The position numbers were made by a program, and so were the translations under genes. A model generated the notes under the pieces. That model was not told where the DNA came from. It saw only the letters and a list, made by a program, of their open reading frames with translations, and did not search any database. A stretch of DNA of 41,853 nucleotides from Bifidobacterium avesanii. GTDB taxonomy: Bacteria; Actinomycetota; Actinomycetes; Actinomycetales; Bifidobacteriaceae. Where the stretch lies: NCBI RefSeq assembly GCF_009299475.1, contig NZ_WBSN01000020.1, positions 1-41,853 on the forward strand. The letters are read 5' to 3'. Shown here one piece after another: positions 9,101 to 17,874 of this stretch. The stretch's first letter is position 1; each line of letters opens with the position of its first letter.

Positions 9101-10282
9101 ATGCTTAATATCGGTATTATGGGTGGTCTTATTTCCAATCCCAATCTCGGTTGTGTGGCTTTAACCTATTCACTGTTGTCCGACCTTGAAAAAGTTTCCA
9201 AGAAAATGGGTCAAGAGTTCAGCTACACGATCTTTGAATTCGAGCACGATCCCAAGCTGTACACCCGGCTGCGTTCCTATCTGCATCTTCCGGACAATCG
9301 CCTTCGTTTCGTTCGCAATGGCTTCCTGTGGATGAAAGACTGGAAGTACGTTGTCAAAATGGTCTCCGTCAACCACCGGATGAGCAACGCAATCCGTTCC
9401 TGCGATGTCGTCATCGATCTAACTCAGGGCGACAGCTTCACCGACATCTACGGCGAGCGCCGATTCTACGAGCTGACACTCATCAAAGAAAAAGTCGAGA
9501 AGATGAGCGTCCCGTTGATTCTTGGTCCTCAGACGTACGGTCCCTTCAAGGACACCAAAGTTCGTGAGCTGGCCGGTAAGGTGATCGACCGGGCTCAGTG
9601 CGTGATTTCCCGCGATGAAAAGTCTCGCGATTATCTTTCCACATTCACAAACAAGAAGGTGGATGTCACGACTGATCTCGCGTTTGCCCTGCCATTTGAC
9701 AAACCTGCCAAAAACAGCAACCGAATTAGGGTCGGCATCAATCCGTCAGGCCTTCTTTTCTCGAAGAAGACCGAGGGCACTCAACTCGCGGTGCCGCTGA
9801 AAACCGACTACGACCGTTATCTGGAAACGCTCGTCGAGCGTCTCCGCCACGATTCGCGATACGAAGTCCACCTCATCCCGCATGTCGGGGATGACGCCGT
9901 CGAAGACTTCAGGGGATTAGAAGGCGTGATCTGCCACGATCGGTTCGTTTCCCCCATCGACGCGAAAAACTGCATCGCCTCAATGGACGTGTTCGTGGGG
10001 TCGCGCATGCACGCCACAATCGCAGCATTCTCTTCGGGCGTTGCCACCATCCCGGCGGCATACAGCCGCAAATTCGCCGGATTATATGAAGCTCTTGGCT
10101 ACGACCATGTGATCGATCTATGCGCACTCGATACGGATGCGGCGCTCGAATCCACGTTCGCGCTGATCGAAAGGCATCAAGCTCTGAAAGATGAAGTCGC
10201 CGCATGCATGGCGACGGTACAAGAGAAAAATGCCTATCTGGAGCAAATTCTGGAGCGTGAGCTCCGTGCCGTCAAACGGTAA
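9101..10282 (+). CDS. Polysaccharide pyruvyl transferase family protein
   Basis: This 393-residue protein belongs to the PS_pyruv_trans family, which moves pyruvate from phosphoenolpyruvate to a sugar to form a ketal and gives the polymer a negative charge. Visible family features are GGLISNPNLGCVALT near the N-terminus, DLTQGDSFTDIYG, LILGPQTYGPF, CVISRDEKSRDYL and the C-terminal GSRMHATIAAFSSGV (about 300), which carries the conserved RxH. The start has AGAAAGG upstream. Composition rises toward that of the next gene, unlike the polymerase before it. The nitroreductase gene nearby is a known companion of this family in polysaccharide loci. Confidence 0.88.
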   Translation: MLNIGIMGGLISNPNLGCVALTYSLLSDLEKVSKKMGQEFSYTIFEFEHDPKLYTRLRSYLHLPDNRLRFVRNGFLWMKDWKYVVKMVSVNHRMSNAIRSCDVVIDLTQGDSFTDIYGERRFYELTLIKEKVEKMSVPLILGPQTYGPFKDTKVRELAGKVIDRAQCVISRDEKSRDYLSTFTNKKVDVTTDLAFALPFDKPAKNSNRIRVGINPSGLLFSKKTEGTQLAVPLKTDYDRYLETLVERLRHDSRYEVHLIPHVGDDAVEDFRGLEGVICHDRFVSPIDAKNCIASMDVFVGSRMHATIAAFSSGVATIPAAYSRKFAGLYEALGYDHVIDLCALDTDAALESTFALIERHQALKDEVAACMATVQEKNAYLEQILERELRAVKR

Positions 10283-10298
10283 CGACAGGCGGGGATAA

Positions 10299-11849
10299 AT
10301 GGCTACGTCAAGAAGCGAGTTTGTGGTCAAGAACGCGTCGGTCACCCTTGCCATGCAGGTGGTCAAGAACGTTCTCGCGTTCATCAGCAGGACCGTATTC
10401 GTGTACGTACTGGGCGCGGAATACTTGGGCGTCAACAGCCTGTTCACTGAGATCCTCACTGTTCTGTCGTTCGCGGAACTCGGCATCGGCAATGCGATGG
10501 TGTTCAGTCTGTACAAGCCCTTGGCCACCAAGAACATCGACAAGATCAAGTCCCTCATGCGCCTGTACGCCCGCTCGTATTGGGCGATTGGCATTGTGAT
10601 CGCAGTACTGGGTGTATGCGTGATTCCGTTCCTGCCCTACATTGTGGGAGACGTGTCCTATGTGAAGGAAAACATCACACTGCTCTATCTGCTGTTCTTG
10701 CTCAACAGTGTGCTGTCATACTTCTTCGTCTACAAAAAATCCCTCATTATAGCAGACCAACGCAATTACATAGTAGACATCTATCAGCAGATCTTCTACG
10801 CCATTCAGGTGATCGCGCAATCCGTGTTCCTGATCATCACCCGGGCGTTCATCCCATATCTGTTGATCGTGGTGCTATGCACGTTCCTGAACAACTACTT
10901 CGTGGCCCGCAAAGCGGATAAGATGTACCCATACTTGCGCGACAGGAACGTAAAGCCCCTCGGCAAGACCGAAATCAAGGACATCGTCGCGAATATCAAG
11001 GCACTTGTTGTGTACAAGATTGGCGGCATCGCGCTTGAAAGTACAACGTCGATTTTTACTTCGATGCTCATCAACGTCGTTACCGTCGGCCTGTACAACA
11101 ATTACAAAATGTTTGTGGACGTATTCCGCACCATCGGCAACCAGGTGATGAACTCCATCGTCGCCAGCGTCGGCAATCTCAACGCCGGAACTGAGGACGA
11201 CAAGAAGGAACGGGTCTTCTACGAGATCTTCTATCTCAACGCATGGTTCTACGGTTTCGCCGCCATGGGACTGTACTATTTCACCTCTCCGCTGATCACA
11301 ATCTGGCTGGGAGATTCGTATCTGATTGGAAACGGCGCCGTCGCCGCGGCATGCCTATACTTCTACATCTCGAACATGCATTACCCCTGCTACACCTATC
11401 GCACTACAGCCGGGTTGTTCGTGTTCGGCAAGTATGTGCCCATTGCAGCGGCCGTGATTAACCTTGGATTGGCTTTCGCACTCGGAAAGCTTTGGGGACT
11501 GACGGGCATTCTTCTTGCATCCTCCATAGCGCGTATACTGACCTACGAGATCGTTGATCCGATTATCATTTGCAAACGGATATTCAAGAAAAACGCCTTA
11601 TACTATTTCGTTATATACGCAGTTACAGCTGCCTTAATAGTAGCAGATGGATATATTAGTTATTGGATCATACCTTTGTTACCTATTACAGGGTTAATAG
11701 GATTTATCGTAAAGATTGTAATCTTTTCAATATTCTTTAATACGATCTTTTTCGCGGCGACATTCCACACACAATCAGCACGTAGTCTAATTAATAGATT
11801 TAAAAGAATTCTTATTAAGAATACTAACCATGGAAGGCATAGGAAATAA
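10299..11849 (+). CDS. Wzx-type polysaccharide flippase (MOP superfamily)
   Basis: This 516-residue membrane protein would flip the lipid-linked repeat unit across the cytoplasmic membrane. It has the usual length and about 12-14 hydrophobic segments. The N-terminus FVVKNASVTLAMQVVKNVLA followed by FVYVLGAEYLGVNSLF is typical of Wzx/RfbX proteins. Position 16 bp after the pyruvyl transferase fits one operon. The first 1270 bases or so have intermediate GC, while the last 280 are strongly AT-rich, as if a recombination junction lay near 11570. It overlaps the upstream region of the next gene but probably not its coding part. Confidence 0.9.
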   Translation: MATSRSEFVVKNASVTLAMQVVKNVLAFISRTVFVYVLGAEYLGVNSLFTEILTVLSFAELGIGNAMVFSLYKPLATKNIDKIKSLMRLYARSYWAIGIVIAVLGVCVIPFLPYIVGDVSYVKENITLLYLLFLLNSVLSYFFVYKKSLIIADQRNYIVDIYQQIFYAIQVIAQSVFLIITRAFIPYLLIVVLCTFLNNYFVARKADKMYPYLRDRNVKPLGKTEIKDIVANIKALVVYKIGGIALESTTSIFTSMLINVVTVGLYNNYKMFVDVFRTIGNQVMNSIVASVGNLNAGTEDDKKERVFYEIFYLNAWFYGFAAMGLYYFTSPLITIWLGDSYLIGNGAVAAACLYFYISNMHYPCYTYRTTAGLFVFGKYVPIAAAVINLGLAFALGKLWGLTGILLASSIARILTYEIVDPIIICKRIFKKNALYYFVIYAVTAALIVADGYISYWIIPLLPITGLIGFIVKIVIFSIFFNTIFFAATFHTQSARSLINRFKRILIKNTNHGRHRK

Positions 11850-11850
11850 T

Positions 11851-12834
11851 ATGAAAAAGCAACTAGGCAATATCAAACGCTCTATTCTCACCTATATAGA
11901 TAAGAAAAAAAATCAGCATATTTTGCAGCAAGAAATTCAGTGGGATAATAAAGATAATATTAACACCATGATATTACTTCTTGCCCATTCATTGGAGAAA
12001 GGAATGGGGCTGCCAAACCCTAGGCCAGGCTTTGGACTTCAAAAAGCAAAGCGACTATTAGATCTTCTACAGGAATATCACGCTAATTCAACGACAACCG
12101 ATACCTATGTTTTCACTGAAGGCGTGAGTATATTAGGAAAATATCTTGCCAGCACAGAAAATGACATTTCAGCATTAATACCACGCTACCAGCAACTTTC
12201 CAAATCCATTAAACAATTGCCTGCTGGCTTTGAAAATATCACTGATATGAATATGATATATAAAAATCTTGACACACAGCAAATATCATATTTCATTTCA
12301 TCACGCCATAGCATTCGCCATTACCTGCAGCAGCCTGTACCAAAAGAAACATTACAAAGAGTTGTCGCTCTTGCAGAGCATGCACCTAGCGCCTGCAATA
12401 GACAGCCTGTATACGTTCACTACACAACTACCCCGAAGATAGTTCATAAAATCAACCAATTAATTCCTGGTAATAAGGGCTTTGAAAATGAAGTACCCAA
12501 TTGGGCTCTAATCACGGCAGACCGTGATGCATTTGGACACATCGAACAATTGCAATGGTTTGTCAATGGCGGTATTTTTCTCTCTTACTTTGTAGAAGCA
12601 TTGCATGCCTACCATATCGCAAGTTGCATTTTCCAAATCCCTGTCGCACACCCAAATGTGCCTAAATTGCGTCAACTTGCCAATATTCCGGATAATGAAG
12701 TAATTATCGCTGCAGTTGGTTTTGGAATCCCGGCTAAACACAATAAAGTATTAGCCACGGCAAGAAAACCTGTCAACGAAGTTCTAATTGAGATACCAAC
12801 TAATTATATACACGACAGCGGTCACGTGGAGTAA
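11851..12834 (+). CDS. Nitroreductase-family protein of the EPS cluster
   Basis: This 327-residue protein has a C-terminal nitroreductase (FMN-binding) domain. SSRHSIRHYL with the RxSxR pattern, LAEHAPSACNRQP, a mid-domain NGGIFLSYFVEALHAYHIASC and VIIAAVGFGIPA match the family. The first 130 residues are a helical extension without clear homology. Such proteins often sit beside polysaccharide pyruvyl transferases, but their reaction in sugar metabolism is not established. I chose ATG 11851 because AGGA lies six bases upstream; ATG 11830 is in frame but inside the flippase gene. The gene is AT-rich. Confidence 0.83.
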   Translation: MKKQLGNIKRSILTYIDKKKNQHILQQEIQWDNKDNINTMILLLAHSLEKGMGLPNPRPGFGLQKAKRLLDLLQEYHANSTTTDTYVFTEGVSILGKYLASTENDISALIPRYQQLSKSIKQLPAGFENITDMNMIYKNLDTQQISYFISSRHSIRHYLQQPVPKETLQRVVALAEHAPSACNRQPVYVHYTTTPKIVHKINQLIPGNKGFENEVPNWALITADRDAFGHIEQLQWFVNGGIFLSYFVEALHAYHIASCIFQIPVAHPNVPKLRQLANIPDNEVIIAAVGFGIPAKHNKVLATARKPVNEVLIEIPTNYIHDSGHVE

Positions 12835-12838
12835 TACG

Positions 12839-13601
12839 ATGACACAATTTGCACATTGCATATCACTTGGTTATTTTTGTTCCACTGCCATGGAACTAGA
12901 ACGCTACGGCTTAAGGGATTGCTCTTCTCCATTTGATTGGTGCATCTCTCCATGGACCGGTGTGGAGCAATGTCTCGCCAACGGCTTTGATAAACTACTG
13001 GAACCTTCACTGCTTTATCAAAGCAAAAACGAGCCTTCACATTACAAAAACATTCGTTATGGTATTGAATTCTTCCATGATTTCAATAGCCATCGATCTT
13101 TGCAAGAACAATTGCCTGATATTCGAAGGAAATATCAGAGAAGATGCGATCGTTTTTTATCCAACATCTGCGAGCCTACTTTATTTATCAGGTATGTTGC
13201 AAGTGAACCTCGAATGAGTATTCGGAGCGACGGTTCATCCCTAACCGAAATGCAATATATTACATGCCATTCTCAAGAGATAATTAACATGATCAAATCC
13301 TTTAATATAAATAATAGACTTATACTGATCTCCGACACCCCGGCAATTACCCCCCCCCAACATACCCGTCTATCGCGTTCAGCGGGATCCAGATGATGTT
13401 GTTTCAAGGAAGCCAACGGATTCCAATCCAGATTTACGCCATCTCTTTGAATCCATTGATTTACCAAACAAAACCGAGAATATTATACGATACAACACCA
13501 AACAACATAACAAGACAAAGTTGACCACACGTATCAGAAAAAAGATTACATCGTTTTTTGAATCAAAGCAGCCTATATACACGCATATACATCAATATTA
13601 A
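12839..13601 (+). pseudogene. DUF1796-like putative cysteine peptidase, frameshifted at a C9 tract (possible phase-off gene)
   Basis: The N-terminal part reads CISLGYFCSTAMELE and SSPFDWCISPW, as in the DUF1796 family of putative papain-like cysteine peptidases found in polysaccharide loci. The frame breaks at a run of nine cytosines (13350-13358) and hits a TGA at 13394. With eight cytosines the frame continues through NIPVYRVQRDPDD to TAA at 13599-13601, giving about 253 residues, a normal family length. The start has GGAG upstream, overlapping the previous stop region. The tract is out of place in an AT-rich gene, which favours a slipped-strand contingency switch. A homopolymer base-calling error is the main alternative. 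Function in EPS synthesis is unknown. Confidence 0.75.
13350..13358 (+). repeat. C9 homopolymer that breaks the DUF1796-like gene
   Basis: Nine consecutive cytosines in an AT-rich coding region. A tract of 8 or 11 restores the downstream frame; 9 gives early termination. Confidence 0.85.
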
Positions 13602-13650
13602 ACTTTCTATTAGAAATTTTGATGATGAATATCCAATACGGAGTCATGCT

Positions 13651-14665
13651 ATGAAATATTTCTTTGTTCCATTAAATAATACTGATTCATTCTTTCTTAC
13701 GAATACTTTTCCGCAGGGTACATTTACGACCATACCTCATATCAAACCACAAAAACATGGGTTATTTGCAAAGGAAAGTAAAATTGAGAAATTAAAAGAT
13801 CGATTTCTAGATCTATCGTTTGCTTTTTCTGTTTTAAAGCAAACACATAATGATGATGTCGTTATTATTTGGATATTTGACTATGCTCCTCTTTTTTTCT
13901 TTGCAAATAAAATTTTAAATAAGCAAACCAAGCTCGTGGCATTAAATTTTTTGGATCATTCAACGGGCTGGAAAGCAAAGATTAAATCCTTATTATTCAA
14001 TTTTATGTTCAATGATAAAGATTTCTATTTATCTGCAAATAATATGGAGTATTTGCAATCATGCGGATATAGAATCAATTGGGATCATACTTTCGAATTA
14101 CAAGATTGCTCATATCTTTCAATGCCTACAAAAAGTTTTGATGTTGGCAATGGGGATATTTTCTGCGGCGGCAATATCAGAGATTGGAAAACATTCTTCC
14201 ATGCGGCTTCGTTACTGTCTGATGTGCATTTTGTTGGAGTTGCGGGATCTAATTCTTTTGATCAGAATTTGCTAGCTAACAAACCCACCAACTTGGATAT
14301 GCACTTTGATATCTCAATGTCAGAGTTCTACACGTTACTTGGCCAATCAAGTATTTCAGTCGTGCCAGTTCCAAATAATATCCCGAATGGTTTAACCGTT
14401 GTTTTTCAATCTGCTTCGCTGAATCGTCCCGTTATTGTTTCCGAAAATTCATCGCTCATCAAGCTAATTACTACTAATGGACTTAGGGGGGGGGTATTCT
14501 TATCCAACCGGCAATGCGGAAGCCCTCGCATCATCCATCCAAACTCTTTTGTCAAGCCCTGATAGACGTCGACTGCTTTCCCAAGACCTTGCCAAATGCA
14601 TGCAAGCCCATTCGCCCCAAGCATATTCGCAGAAACTATATGATTATCTTTCTTCTCATTGCTAA
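13651..14665 (+). pseudogene. Glycosyltransferase (GT4-like), frameshifted at a G9 tract (possible phase-off gene)
   Basis: The N-terminal domain starts MKYFFVPLNNTDSFF, with GGAG eight bases upstream. The C-terminal half has DIFCGGNIRDWKTF and PNGLTVVFQSASLNRPVIVSE, the donor-domain pattern of GT4-type enzymes. Nine guanines at 14486-14494 shift the frame, and translation ends at 14562. With eight guanines it reads GGYSYPTGNAEALASS and on to TAA at 14663-14665, the usual C-terminal tail of GT4 proteins; the repaired product is about 337 residues. It lies 49 bp after the repaired end of the DUF1796-like gene, and both are repaired by loss of one base. No close subfamily is recognised. Confidence 0.78.
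14486..14494 (+). repeat. G9 homopolymer that breaks the last glycosyltransferase
   Basis: Nine consecutive guanines in AT-rich coding sequence. A tract of 8 restores the C-terminal GT domain; 9 truncates about the last 60 residues and replaces them with an unrelated tail. Confidence 0.85.
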
Positions 14666-14917
14666 AAGTTGGCTGCACAAATGTTTTGCCAGTATGAGAA
14701 CATTTGATGTCTAAGATGCGTCCGAATACTTTGCCATATTTTCCGCTGGTTTGGAAATAAGGGGTTAAGAATCTTTCGACTTCACCTCGGTAAGCTTCGT
14801 TCAGACAGGCAGGAGACGGGACCATCGTAAAGCCATGCCCCAGGATGGAGGAGACTCCGACAGTAGCAACAACGACAGCATCATACATGCTACTGGCGCA
14901 GCCATTTTTTCATCTAC
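14666..14917 (-). pseudogene. Unidentified coding remnant downstream of the EPS operon
   Basis: On the minus strand from about 14888 down to 14650, one open frame reads like protein: hydrophobic VVVATVGVSSILGHGF, then FLTPYFQTSGKYGKVFGRILD. It runs without a stop into the antisense of the glycosyltransferase end. It has no convincing ribosome binding site and I recognise no family. It may be the 3' part of a lost EPS gene or of a mobile element. Apart from this the interval holds no gene. Confidence 0.25.
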
Positions 14918-14944
14918 GGGGCTTCGCCGGCAAGGCGAAGCCCC
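14918..14944. terminator. Strong hairpin between convergent genes
   Basis: An 11-bp GC-rich stem (GGGGCTTCGCC and its complement) with a 5-nt loop lies between the end of the EPS operon and the 3' end of the minus-strand ATPase gene. There is no T-run directly after the stem in either direction, so termination is likely but not certain. Confidence 0.5.
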
Positions 14945-14971
14945 AGCGAGGAAACGACATATACGCCTTCC

Positions 14972-16165
14972 CTACCGTCTCCCGTCATACGGCTGCTCCA
15001 CCTCCGGCATGACACGGCGGACGAATTCGGCCATACGAGGCACGGAAAACGCCACCTGACCATACCCGGCGGAATAGATCAATCCGTCGGCGATCAGGGA
15101 GGCGCGGGCACTGGCGGCGGATCCACGGCTGCGGAACCGCCGGGCCACATCGGCGGTGCGCACCGGCCCATCGGAGAGATCCGCCATGATGCGCAGGTAC
15201 ATTCGCCCGGCTTCGGTGGCCTTTTGCCAGCGGGACATGTACAAGCCATGATCCAACATCCGCAACGCCTCCGACTTGCCCTTGGCAACGGCGTCTTCGC
15301 CAATCGGATTGGAATCCGACGCATTCCATGTTGCTGCGCCGTAGGCCTGAATGAAGTATGGGTAGCCCTGGGACAAATCCACAAGCTGGCTTAATGAATC
15401 GTCACTGAATGGGCGGCCGCTATTGCGTGCCGGCTCTTGGAAGCCCTTCCGCGTGGAAATATCATCCAGCTTGTCGATCTCCCGATATTCGAACAGCCGC
15501 TCGGCATAGGACCGGGATTTGGCAAGAACACCGGGAAGATCCGGCAACCCGGCGCCAATGATGTAGAACGGCAGATTTTGTTGTCCCATTTCATGCTGAA
15601 TGGTAATCAGATCCCCAAGCGGTCCATCATTCATCTCCTGCAACTCATCAACAAACAGGTACAGACCGGAATCCGCTTTCCTGAGCTCCCGGCAGATGCC
15701 CTCAATCAGCAATTGCAGACGATAAGACTCCGTGCGAAATGATTCTTTGCCTTTGAAATCTGCGCCGGCTTTGACGCCCATGAAGTCAAAGGAAATCGAC
15801 TCCACATGTGAGAACACTCCGCCGACCTTTTCCCGCAGATCAGGCTTGCCAATGCGCGCGATAGACATTGGAATCTCGCGGAACAAGGCATCGTACGTTT
15901 TGCCGGCATCCGCGCTGGCTTCAATCTTGATGGTGGCCATATGCCTCTGCTCAGCAATGGACCGCATGCGCAGTAGGAGCACGGTTTTCCCTATGCCACG
16001 CAACCCGTACAGCATTATGCCCCTGTTGAGGAGCCTCAGTTTGGTACGTGCTGCCATACGGTCCATGAGCTCCAGTTCGCCGGTGCGCCCGACCAATGCC
16101 GGGGGTTGCAAACCGGCCCCCGGCATGAAGGGATTCAAAGCCTGCAAAGGTGTCTGCGATTCCAT
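14972..16165 (-). CDS. AAA-family ATP-binding protein with C-terminal winged-helix-like domain
   Basis: This 397-residue soluble ATPase has Walker A GLRGIGKT (54-61), Walker B LYLFVDELQEM (168-178) with Asp173-Glu174, and a sensor-like IIGAGLPDLP. The C-terminal 100 residues (RMYLRIMADLSDGPVRTADVARRF) look like a winged helix. This is the architecture of the archaeal-ATPase/Orc1-Cdc6-like group that is widespread in actinobacteria and whose role is mostly unknown. The start has GGAGGG three bases upstream of the ATG, with a 10-bp repeat array directly behind it. It is divergent from another ATPase and sits between the two arms of the EPS locus. A direct role in EPS synthesis is not supported by its motifs. 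Confidence 0.85.
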   Translation of the reverse strand: MESQTPLQALNPFMPGAGLQPPALVGRTGELELMDRMAARTKLRLLNRGIMLYGLRGIGKTVLLLRMRSIAEQRHMATIKIEASADAGKTYDALFREIPMSIARIGKPDLREKVGGVFSHVESISFDFMGVKAGADFKGKESFRTESYRLQLLIEGICRELRKADSGLYLFVDELQEMNDGPLGDLITIQHEMGQQNLPFYIIGAGLPDLPGVLAKSRSYAERLFEYREIDKLDDISTRKGFQEPARNSGRPFSDDSLSQLVDLSQGYPYFIQAYGAATWNASDSNPIGEDAVAKGKSEALRMLDHGLYMSRWQKATEAGRMYLRIMADLSDGPVRTADVARRFRSRGSAASARASLIADGLIYSAGYGQVAFSVPRMAEFVRRVMPEVEQPYDGRR

Positions 16166-16177
16166 TATCCCTCCAAA

Positions 16178-16240
16178 ATAACCTCAGATAACCTCAGATA
16201 TGTATAGATAACCTTAGATATGTTCAGATATCTTAGCAAA
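16178..16240. repeat. 10-bp tandem repeat array at the promoter of the minus-strand ATPase
   Basis: From 16181, five consecutive decamers end in AGATA (consensus ACCTCAGATA, two copies identical), and a sixth is degenerate. The period equals one helical turn. The array begins 16 bp upstream of the ATPase start codon, so a bound protein would block transcription or translation initiation. Confidence 0.65.
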
Positions 16241-16373
16241 TTTTCCGTTGGTGTGAGAGGGCCTCGCCTTAGCGGACTGGCGCAGGATGATGGAAGAATC
16301 TCACCGTAACGACGGCATTCCGAGTACTACCGGTATCCGGATCTCACCCGCTAGACCCCATACGAGAACATGA
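16241..16373. promoter_or_regulatory. Divergent intergenic region between two ATPases
   Basis: No gene is visible. It must hold the start signals for at least one of the divergent ATPase genes, but no -35/-10 pair is clear enough to place. Confidence 0.3.
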
Positions 16374-16465
16374 GTCCAAATGAGGAAATGAAAACGGTCC
16401 AAATGAGGAAATAGAATTAAGCCAAATGAGGAAATGAAAACGGTCCAAATGAGGAAGTAAAGGTG
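16374..16465 (+). repeat. Four direct repeats with exact 23-bp period (CCAAATGAGGAA core)
   Basis: The 12-bp core CCAAATGAGGAA occurs at 16376, 16399, 16422 and 16445, each exactly 23 bp from the next; the flanking bases GAAAACG are shared by copies 1 and 3. The array ends just before the start codon of the DUF4143 ATPase. The period is not a multiple of three and no protein is encoded. It resembles an iteron or a multi-site operator. Confidence 0.75.
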
Positions 16466-16473
16466 GTGTTGTT

Positions 16474-17766
16474 ATGGCAGCTTCCACAAAAAGACGGTAT
16501 CTTCCCCGCATCTACGACGATCTACTGAGCAAGAGGCTCGCCGCCAAGGGCGCCGTTTTGGTTGAGGGCCCTAAATGGTGCGGGAAGACCACGACCTGTG
16601 AACAGATCGCAAAAAGCTCATTGTATATGGCCAATCCGGCAGCCCGGTCGCAGAACCTCCTCTTGGCCGAGACGCAGCCGTCTTTCCTTCTGGAAGGCGC
16701 AACTCCTCGTCTGATCGACGAATGGCAGCTGGCCCCTCAACTATGGGACGCAGTCAGATTCGAAGTGGATCAACGCAATGCGTTCGGACAGTTCATCCTC
16801 ACCGGTTCCAGCGTTCCGCCCAATTTAGCTCAACTATCGCATACGGGCACGGGGCGAATCGCAAGGATGCGGATGCGGCCAATGAGCCTGTTCGAATCCG
16901 AAGATTCAACCGGCACCACATCGTTGCAAGCCTTGTTCAATGGCGAGATGCTACACCCGGCGCCGGCGGGAGCCACGGTGGAGCAACTGGCGTTCCTGCT
17001 GTGCAGAGGCGGCTGGCCAGGCGCCATCGGCATCAAACGTGAAGACATAGCGATTCAGCAGGCCGTGGATTACGTGGACGCCGTAGTGGAGTCCGATATC
17101 TCCCGTGTTGATGACGTAGAACGCGACCCACACCTGGCGCGACGTCTCATGCGTTCCTATGCCCGCATGGAATCCTCGCAGACATCCACCGCACAAATCA
17201 CGGAGGACATCTCCGCCAACGACGATTCCGGTCCTTCCAACAAAACAGTGCAGTCATATATCAGGGCACTCGAGAAGATCTTCGTCATCGAAGATATGCC
17301 GGCTTGGAATCCGAATCTGAGGTCAAAAACGGCAATTCGGTCCGCAGACACACGCCATTTTGTGGATCCGTCGATCGCCGCAGCAGCCTTAGGTGTCAAC
17401 GCCCGTGGCATATTGCAGGATCTTGAGACGTTTGGGCTCCTGTTCGAAGGCATGTGCGTGCGTGATCTGCGCGTGTATGCCGATGCGCTTGACGGGCAGG
17501 TATTCCATTACCGTGACAAAACAGGCCTCGAATGTGATGCCGTAATACATTTGCGCGACGGACGGTATGGGCTGATTGAGGTCAAACTCGGAGGAGATCG
17601 ACTCATAGAGGAAGGAGCCGCCAACCTGCGCAAATTGGCACAGCGGATTGACACGAGCAGAATGCAGAATCCCAGTTTCCTCATGGTGCTCACCGGTACG
17701 GGCGCATACAGCTATACACGTAAGGATGGAGTACTGGTGGCGCCCATCACCACATTGCGGCCATAA
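16474..17766 (+). CDS. ATP-binding protein, AAA_14/DUF4143 family
   Basis: This 430-residue cytoplasmic protein has Walker A GPKWCGKT (32-39), LIDEWQLAP (80-88) as the Walker B-like strand, and FILTGSSVPP (sensor motif), all typical of the AAA_14 domain. The C-terminal DUF4143 part shows GLLFEGMCVRDLRVYA, HYRDKTGLECDAVI and YGLIEVKLGG, a nuclease-like fold with D-(x)n-ExK spacing. These proteins are common, often horizontally transferred and of unknown function. AAGGTGG lies seven bases before the ATG. The four 23-bp repeats end at its ribosome binding site, which suggests regulation through them. Confidence 0.9.
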   Translation: MAASTKRRYLPRIYDDLLSKRLAAKGAVLVEGPKWCGKTTTCEQIAKSSLYMANPAARSQNLLLAETQPSFLLEGATPRLIDEWQLAPQLWDAVRFEVDQRNAFGQFILTGSSVPPNLAQLSHTGTGRIARMRMRPMSLFESEDSTGTTSLQALFNGEMLHPAPAGATVEQLAFLLCRGGWPGAIGIKREDIAIQQAVDYVDAVVESDISRVDDVERDPHLARRLMRSYARMESSQTSTAQITEDISANDDSGPSNKTVQSYIRALEKIFVIEDMPAWNPNLRSKTAIRSADTRHFVDPSIAAAALGVNARGILQDLETFGLLFEGMCVRDLRVYADALDGQVFHYRDKTGLECDAVIHLRDGRYGLIEVKLGGDRLIEEGAANLRKLAQRIDTSRMQNPSFLMVLTGTGAYSYTRKDGVLVAPITTLRP

Positions 17767-17794
17767 AAGGCTGCGCATGCATTGGTTTGGAATA

Positions 17795-17855
17795 GAGGAA
17801 GGCCCGGGTGCCGTCGCTCCCCGAATAGGGAGCAGTGACGGCCCCGGGCCCTCTC
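17795..17855. terminator. Long hairpin between convergent genes
   Basis: A nearly perfect stem of about 25 bp (GAGGaaGGCCCGGG on the left, CCCGGGCC-CTCTC on the right, 6-nt loop) lies between the converging DUF4143 ATPase and Wzz/kinase genes. It can form on either transcript, so it probably acts as a bidirectional terminator, although it has no long T-run. Confidence 0.7.
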
Positions 17856-17874
17856 ATTTGCAAAACCGACGCGC

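Noticed and set aside
16374..16465. A short CRISPR array
   Set aside because: The 12-bp core at 23-bp period leaves only 11 bp between cores, and these are partly conserved; no cas genes are present.
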